Below, in pieces: positions 8,013 through 12,125 of a stretch of 12,125 nucleotides of DNA. Where the stretch lies: positions 1 through 12,125 of the forward strand of contig JASAOO010002877.1 of assembly GCA_030849075.1 (NCBI GenBank). The letters run 5' to 3'. A program made the translations under genes and the position numbers. Source of the DNA: Zelonia costaricensis (Eukaryota > Euglenozoa > Kinetoplastea > Trypanosomatida > Trypanosomatidae). The notes under the pieces are model-generated. The model was not told the origin of the DNA and did no database searches. It worked only from the letters and a program-made list of their open reading frames with translations. How positions within the stretch are numbered: position 1 is the stretch's first letter; each line of letters opens with the position of its first letter.

Positions 8013-8133
8013 GACGGCGGCGCGTACCGTTTCGTCGAGGACGTTCAAACGGAGGAGTGTGTGGTGTGGGGATGCGTGAGGGGGTGCAGCGGGGCGACGC
8101 GCACTGTGCGAGAGGCGGAGTGCCGCTGTGTGA

Positions 8134-8186
8134 CTCTGCTTGTGTGTGTGTCGGAGGGGGGGGAGGGGCGGGTGGGGGAGATGGGG
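8134..8186 (-). promoter_or_regulatory. Predicted trans-splicing signal of the gene at 7137-8012
   Basis: A strong C-rich pyrimidine tract on the minus strand (8186-8152) is followed by a cluster of AGs at 8140-8134. No ATG occurs between them and 8012, giving a 5' UTR of about 120 nt. This supports 8012 as the start and argues against the open frame reaching 8213, which begins at GTG. Confidence 0.55.
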
Positions 8187-8696
8187 GCGCAGCAGTTGAC
8201 GTTGGTGGCGCACGACCAGGAAGCTGCGGCCAGAGCTTTACGCGGGGGAGGGGAGCAGCGCAGCGCCGTCCCTGCGTGGGTCGCACATCGAGGGGCGCCC
8301 TCGTCGCGCTCGGCCTGTCCCCTGTACACGCAAGCTCAGGAGCGTCTTGGCACACAGCGGGAAAGAGGCGGCGGAGACGGCGGCGCCTTCACCGCCCAGC
8401 GCGCAGGAGGCAGGGAGGCTCTGTGCGGGGCGGGGCGTGTCGACTGCCCGCCTTCCCCGCTTCTCTCACTCGGCGAGTGCGCCACAATGACGTCGCTCGC
8501 TATCCCCTTTCTACGGAGCGTATTGTCAGGCTGACGTGCACGAGGTAGTGCGTACGGTAAGGCCGGGATTAGTGCACAACAGCGGAAGGGCAGGACGAGG
8601 TTATTCCAAGTAAGATGTTCGCCGCCATCGCGGCCGCGTGGGCGCGCCTGTGCGCCGGTGAGCCGCCGCCGCTGCTCGTGCTGCACGCGCGGTGCG

Positions 8697-8709
8697 GAGA
8701 GAGAGAGAG
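8697..8709. repeat. Short (GA)n repeat
   Basis: A GA dinucleotide run in the 3' flank of the amidohydrolase gene; it reads as TC on the transcribed strand. Confidence 0.6.
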
Positions 8710-8888
8710 GCACGACGACACCACCGGAAAGGTGGAGACAGGGAGGAGAAGGCTGGGGGCGGCCACGAGTGGGCGTGTGTGTTGGCGCCAGCAGCACCGC
8801 TCAAGCGTTCCCGAAGCCCGATGCCAGCGGGTCACGGCGTGGTGCCGCCATGCCCCGCTGGCCCCCTTTCCCCACTGCCTCCACGCCC

Positions 8889-10097
8889 CTACTCCTCCTT
8901 CGCGCCCTCCGCCTGCATCAGGAGGGACGCAATGACGAGGACGTGATGCTTGACGCCGACCTCCATCCCCGCCTCGTTCATCCGAAACTTCGAGCTGTAG
9001 TTGTGGTTGTTGGCGTCCCCTGAACCGCTCCTGCCCACCCCCAGCCAGCACAAGCAGCCGGGCACCACAGCCTGGTACTCGGAGAAATCCGCGACCCCCA
9101 GCAGCGGCGTAGGCAGCTCGTGGTAGTTGCTCTCACCGACAAGGCGCACAGCTGCGGCCTTGGCGACCTCGTACGCCTTCGCATCGTTGTACGTCACGAT
9201 GTTCGGCTCCAGCCAGCTCAGCTCGTACTCGGCGCCGTGAGCCCGGGCGATACCGGCCGTGATGTCCTCCATCAGCCCCGGCACCCGCGCCTGCACCTCG
9301 CGGTCCAGGCAGCGCAGCGTGCCACGCATGTGCACCGTGTCCGGAATTACGTTATAGCTACCCCTTCCACCCTCGAAGGTCGTGATGCTCAGCACCGGCG
9401 CTGCAAGGGCACTCACGCGGCGCGACACCACCGACTGCAAGTTCGACACTACTTCCGCGGCGATAAGAATCGGGTCTATGCACAGCTCCGGCTGCGACGC
9501 GTGGCCACCCGCACCGCGGATCACAATGTCGAAGTCGTTGCACGCGCCCATCATCGTACCGAGGCGGCACCACATAGTGCCCGAGGGTCGCATAACGTCC
9601 ACGTGCAGGCCGAAGATCATGGACACGCCCTCCAGCACGCCGAGCCCCACCAGCTGCTTCGCACCGCTCGGGATCACCTCCTCCGCGTGCTGGAAGATGA
9701 AGCGCACCGTGCCGCGGATCCGGTCGCGCATCTGGCACAGCACCTTCACCGCACCCAGCAGCATCGCCGTGTGCGCGTCGTGGCCGCACGCGTGCATCAC
9801 GCCCGGCCGCTTCGAGCTGAACGGCTCGCCGCTCTCCTCCTGCAGCGGCAGCGCGTCCATGTCGGCGCGCAGCGCGTACATCGGGCCGTCACCCGCGCCG
9901 CCGCGCAGGTCCGCCACGACGCTGTTCGGTGTCAGCCGGCGGATCTCCAGCGGCGCCGGCATCTTGGTGAGCAGGTCTGCCACGTAGTCGGCGGTCGGCT
10001 GCTCCTCGTAGGCGACGTAGGGGTTCTCGTGGATGTGGCGGCGCCACTGCACCACCTCCGGCTGCACCGCCGTGATGAGCGTTTGTACGAACGACAT
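8889..10097 (-). CDS. N-acyl-L-amino acid amidohydrolase, peptidase M20 (M20D) family
   Basis: This 402-aa metallo-amidohydrolase is of the aminoacylase/hippuricase/IAA-amino-acid hydrolase type and is expected to split N-acyl amino acids into acid and amino acid. The sequence shows [14 protein letters not shown] (19-32), [16 protein letters not shown] (75-90), the ligand motif [10 protein letters not shown] (101-110; C104, H106), HAEE (137-140; E139 catalytic, E140 ligand), GLHV (H165), the lid-domain GGHAS (197-201) and [11 protein letters not shown] (365-375; H365 the last ligand). All metal positions are intact and the length is normal. No signal peptide is evident, so it is probably cytosolic. 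The start at 10097 is the first ATG after a clear pyrimidine tract and AG. A longer open frame to 10394 runs through the tract and an N and is rejected. The gene at 11617-12125 is a tandem paralogue. The natural substrate cannot be told from sequence. Confidence 0.95.
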   Translation of the reverse strand: MSFVQTLITAVQPEVVQWRRHIHENPYVAYEEQPTADYVADLLTKMPAPLEIRRLTPNSVVADLRGGAGDGPMYALRADMDALPLQEESGEPFSSKRPGVMHACGHDAHTAMLLGAVKVLCQMRDRIRGTVRFIFQHAEEVIPSGAKQLVGLGVLEGVSMIFGLHVDVMRPSGTMWCRLGTMMGACNDFDIVIRGAGGHASQPELCIDPILIAAEVVSNLQSVVSRRVSALAAPVLSITTFEGGRGSYNVIPDTVHMRGTLRCLDREVQARVPGLMEDITAGIARAHGAEYELSWLEPNIVTYNDAKAYEVAKAAAVRLVGESNYHELPTPLLGVADFSEYQAVVPGCLCWLGVGRSGSGDANNHNYSSKFRMNEAGMEVGVKHHVLVIASLLMQAEGAKEE

Positions 10098-10124
10098 GGC
10101 TGCCGTGGACCAGCGGACGATCTT

Positions 10125-10156
10125 CTGCGGCCCCAAAGGAGGGAGGGAGGCAGGGG
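10125..10156 (-). promoter_or_regulatory. Predicted trans-splicing signal of the complete amidohydrolase gene
   Basis: On the minus strand a clean C/T tract (10156-10135) is followed by AG at 10126-10125 and then the first ATG at 10097, with a 27-nt 5' UTR. It is the most regular such signal in the window. A second, longer pyrimidine tract lies upstream at ~10260-10232. Confidence 0.6.
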
Positions 10157-10246
10157 TGTGTGAGGGTGTGAGGGTGACAGTGCACGGGCGAGCCGGGCAT
10201 TGACAGCAGGGCAGGGAAGAAATGGTGGGGGTTGGGGGGGGGGGGA

Positions 10247-10324
10247 GGGGGGGAGGCGAAGATCGAGAAGGTGAGCGTGTTGCAGGGAAGTGCGTGGCAC
10301 GTGCATTGCAGTCACGCCCTCTGC
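10247..10324. repeat. 78-bp direct repeat, copy 1 (before the N)
   Basis: It begins with seven Gs and ends in CTCTGC. It is identical base for base to 10326-10403, with only the N at 10325 between them. Confidence 0.95.
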
Positions 10325-10325
10325 N
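10325..10325. other. Ambiguous base N, probable scaffold join
   Basis: This is the only undetermined base in the window. Its place between two identical 78-bp blocks suggests a contig junction where an overlap was not merged. Confidence 0.8.
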
Positions 10326-10403
10326 GGGGGGGAGGCGAAGATCGAGAAGGTGAGCGTGTTGCAGGGAAGTGCGTGGCACGTGCATTGCAGTCACGCCCTC
10401 TGC
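10326..10403. repeat. 78-bp direct repeat, copy 2 (after the N)
   Basis: An exact copy of 10247-10324. The sequence after it (from GTGTGACG) differs from what lies beyond copy 1, as expected for two overlapping contig ends. Confidence 0.95.
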
Positions 10404-11052
10404 GGTGTGACGTCGAGAGGAGGAGCCTCAGCCGCAGGCGGTGCACGTGTGATTTAGTCGTGCGCACTGTCTATCCTCGGCGCGCGGCGGCGCGCCTCGG
10501 GGCAGCGCCACGCGGGAGTTGACGTGAGGCATGCCGTCACTCTCACCTGGTGACGAGGACGACATGGTGGGCTCCGTCGTGTTGTGCTTTGCGCCTTGTC
10601 AACGGTGTTTCTGCTGCGGAGTGGAGGTCGGGGAGGGGGGGGGGGCGGCGGGGTCCTTCAGCGGCGGCACCAGTGCTGTGGGTGCACACAGGGACATCCG
10701 CCGTCGACCCAACCTCCAGCGCCTCGTACGAGCGTGACGTGCCGGCAGCGATGCGTGTGGGCCGTCAGTGCACCCGCGATAGAAGGAGGGACACACCGGG
10801 CAGCGATCCCACCGAGCAGGAGCGGGGCGGAGATCACTGCTGCCTTGCTCGTCAAAAGCTGGAGCAGCACGAGCGGCAGCCGCGCTCCTGCGAGTGCCCC
10901 CCCCCTCCCACACTGAACGGGGCCGCGGCCGACACCAGCGCAGGAGGAGGCCGGCACGGGAAAACAGAAGAGGACCAGGCGACAGGCGCGGCGACGAAGG
11001 AAGCGCGTCGTCGGTCAGAACACGATAGGCGCCAAGGAAGAAGGAAGGTAAG

Positions 11053-11068
11053 CACACACACACACACG
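11053..11068. repeat. Short (CA)n microsatellite
   Basis: About eight CA units lie in the spacer between the amidohydrolase paralogues. Confidence 0.75.
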
Positions 11069-11616
11069 AGGTACAACACATGGACGCGCGCCTTCTGTGG
11101 CAGCGAGAGGTGCGGCGCAAGGCGGCGTAGATGAAACAGAGCAAACCGAAAACCGAAGGAGAAGTCAAATGCAGTCGCGCGCACCACTGCAGCAACCACA
11201 CAGACGTGTTTCTGTAGAGACACAGCCAGGTCAACGATGGAGGAAGCGCGCACCGTGGATGGGAGAGAAAACAGGAGGCCGAGTGCGGCCGAGGTGAAGT
11301 CACCGAAGAGCCTGCTCAGCCGCCGAGATCGAACAGTACCCACACCATCAGCGTGTCCTGCAAGCTTGCAACCCCCCCCCCTCGCCTAACCCACCATCGC
11401 AAGCCGCCGTCAACCCTCGGCTGGTGAACAGTGAAGTAAGTAATTGTGGCCGGAGAGTGGCAGTGTACGATGAGTTTCTCTTCGCAAGACACCAAGCACG
11501 GCAGCAGTCGCGCTGATCCTCGCTGCACTGCCGCCACCGCCTATGCCGGCATGTGAGAGGCAAACAGCAAACGCACAAGCACATCCACGAGCGGATGCGA
11601 ACCCGCATCTCCTCCA

Positions 11617-12125
11617 TCACACGTCCATCAGCAGCTGCCGAATTACATTCACGTGGAAGCCGATACCATGCGGGAAGGCGTCTTCGTTCACGCGGAAACG
11701 GCAGTTGTGCGCCGGTGTGGCCTTGGCGCCCGGGCACGGGTTGGCGCCGAGCATGACGTAGCAGCCGGGCACCACGGCCTGATACTCCGAGAAGTCCTCC
11801 ACGCCAAAGCCCGGATGCTCCTTAACATGATAGTTGTCGGCGCCGACGGCATCGTGTGCGGCTTGAACCGCGATCTCATACGCCTTCGCATCGTTGAACG
11901 TCACGATGTTGGGCTCCAGCCAGCTCACCTCCGCCTGCGCGCGGTGCGCAGCCGCAATGCTGGAGATGATTTCCTCCATCAGCCCCGGCACCATCGCCTG
12001 CACCTCGCGGTCCAGGCAGCGCAGTGTGCCACGCATGTGCACCGTATCCGGGATCACGTTGTACGCGCCGCCGCCACCCTCAATCTGCGTCACGCTCAGC
12101 ACCGGCGCCTTCAGTGCGCTCACGC
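11617..12125 (-). CDS. N-acyl-L-amino acid amidohydrolase, M20 family, C-terminal part (5' end outside the window)
   Basis: These are the last ~168 codons of a second M20D amidohydrolase, cut by the right edge of the window. They align from residue ~228 of the paralogue at 8889-10097 to the stop. By hand count 44 of the first 52 residues are identical, including a 23-residue block at paralogue positions 248-270, then WLEPNIVT and [11 protein letters not shown]. The last metal ligand is kept (AHNCRFRVNE). The final ~50 residues diverge strongly: YVMLGANPCPG replaces [12 protein letters not shown], and the protein ends in LLMDV without the Glu-rich tail. The N-terminal ligands, the lid start and the initiation codon lie beyond 12125. 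A GTG at 12123 is an internal Val codon, not a start. The role should match that of the neighbour, perhaps with different substrate preference. Confidence 0.92.
   Translation of the reverse strand, partial: VSALKAPVLSVTQIEGGGGAYNVIPDTVHMRGTLRCLDREVQAMVPGLMEEIISSIAAAHRAQAEVSWLEPNIVTFNDAKAYEIAVQAAHDAVGADNYHVKEHPGFGVEDFSEYQAVVPGCYVMLGANPCPGAKATPAHNCRFRVNEDAFPHGIGFHVNVIRQLLMDV

Larger units (their letters stand above)
8013..8888. other. Intergenic region between the LOTUS-like gene and the complete amidohydrolase
   Basis: This contains the 5' UTR and splice signal described above, and the 3' UTR of the amidohydrolase gene. A GA dinucleotide repeat lies at 8697-8709. I see no gene or structural RNA. 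Confidence 0.7.
10098..11616. other. Long intergenic region between the two amidohydrolase paralogues
   Basis: This holds the 5' UTR and splice signal of the complete paralogue, the 78-bp duplication around an N, further G/A-rich tracts (~10628-10652 and ~11034-11048), a CA repeat at ~11053-11068 and a C run at ~11372-11380. It also contains the 3' UTR of the rightmost gene. Reading frames of up to 234 codons exist but are low-complexity and show no domain. Confidence 0.7.

Noticed and set aside
8013..8213. N-terminal extension of the LOTUS-like gene
   Set aside because: It begins at GTG, is Pro/His-rich, and spans the predicted splice tract and acceptor.
8889..10394. 501-codon version of the amidohydrolase with a longer N-terminus
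   Set aside because: It crosses an N, the duplicated block and the polypyrimidine tract; its extra residues repeat because of the duplication. The M20 domain starts right after the ATG at 10097.
10247..10403. Biological tandem repeat or CRISPR-like pair
   Set aside because: There are only two exact copies with one N between them, which is better explained by assembly.
10599..11303. Minus-strand open frame of 234 codons between the amidohydrolase paralogues
   Set aside because: It is Ser/Arg/Leu/Cys-rich low-complexity sequence with no domain, overlaps other open frames in the same gap, and fits a 3' UTR or spacer.

Overview
The window looks like nuclear DNA of a trypanosomatid, most likely Leishmania or a close relative. 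It is GC-rich. All six protein genes lie on the minus strand, none shows an intron, and long non-coding gaps are full of (CA)n/(TG)n, poly-G and purine runs. Read on the minus strand, these purine runs are the polypyrimidine tracts that direct spliced-leader trans-splicing. A mitochondrial RNA editing ligase of the REL2 type settles the kinetoplastid assignment. The window is an interior piece of one directional (polycistronic) gene cluster, transcribed from high to low coordinates.

Layout in transcription order: (1) 11617-12125, the C-terminal part of an M20-family N-acyl-amino-acid amidohydrolase that runs off the right edge. (2) 8889-10097, a complete tandem paralogue of it. (3) 7137-8012, an unnamed protein with a LOTUS/OST-HTH-like winged helix and a degenerate NYN/PIN-like half. 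(4) 4909-6162, RNA editing ligase 2. (5) 3199-4122, a probable mitochondrial protein with a Mog1/PsbP-like core. (6) 202-2040, a Trm2/TrmA-type tRNA (uracil-5-)-methyltransferase. For all five complete genes the chosen start is the first ATG after a plausible tract plus AG acceptor; where reading frames run further upstream they either begin at a non-ATG codon or cross the tract.

The intergenic regions (about 0.8 to 1.5 kb) hold microsatellites, G runs and predicted splice signals, with no convincing extra gene or structural RNA. A single N at 10325 sits between two identical 78-bp copies. This is most simply an unmerged contig overlap, and it lies exactly between the two amidohydrolase paralogues, so the copy number there is uncertain.

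As usual in trypanosomatids, the genes share transcription rather than one pathway. Still, the REL2 gene is flanked by a candidate RNA-binding protein and a candidate mitochondrial protein, and a tRNA modification enzyme lies further downstream. I see no defence system, transposon or clearly new multi-gene system. The LOTUS/NYN-like gene is the best candidate for something poorly described.
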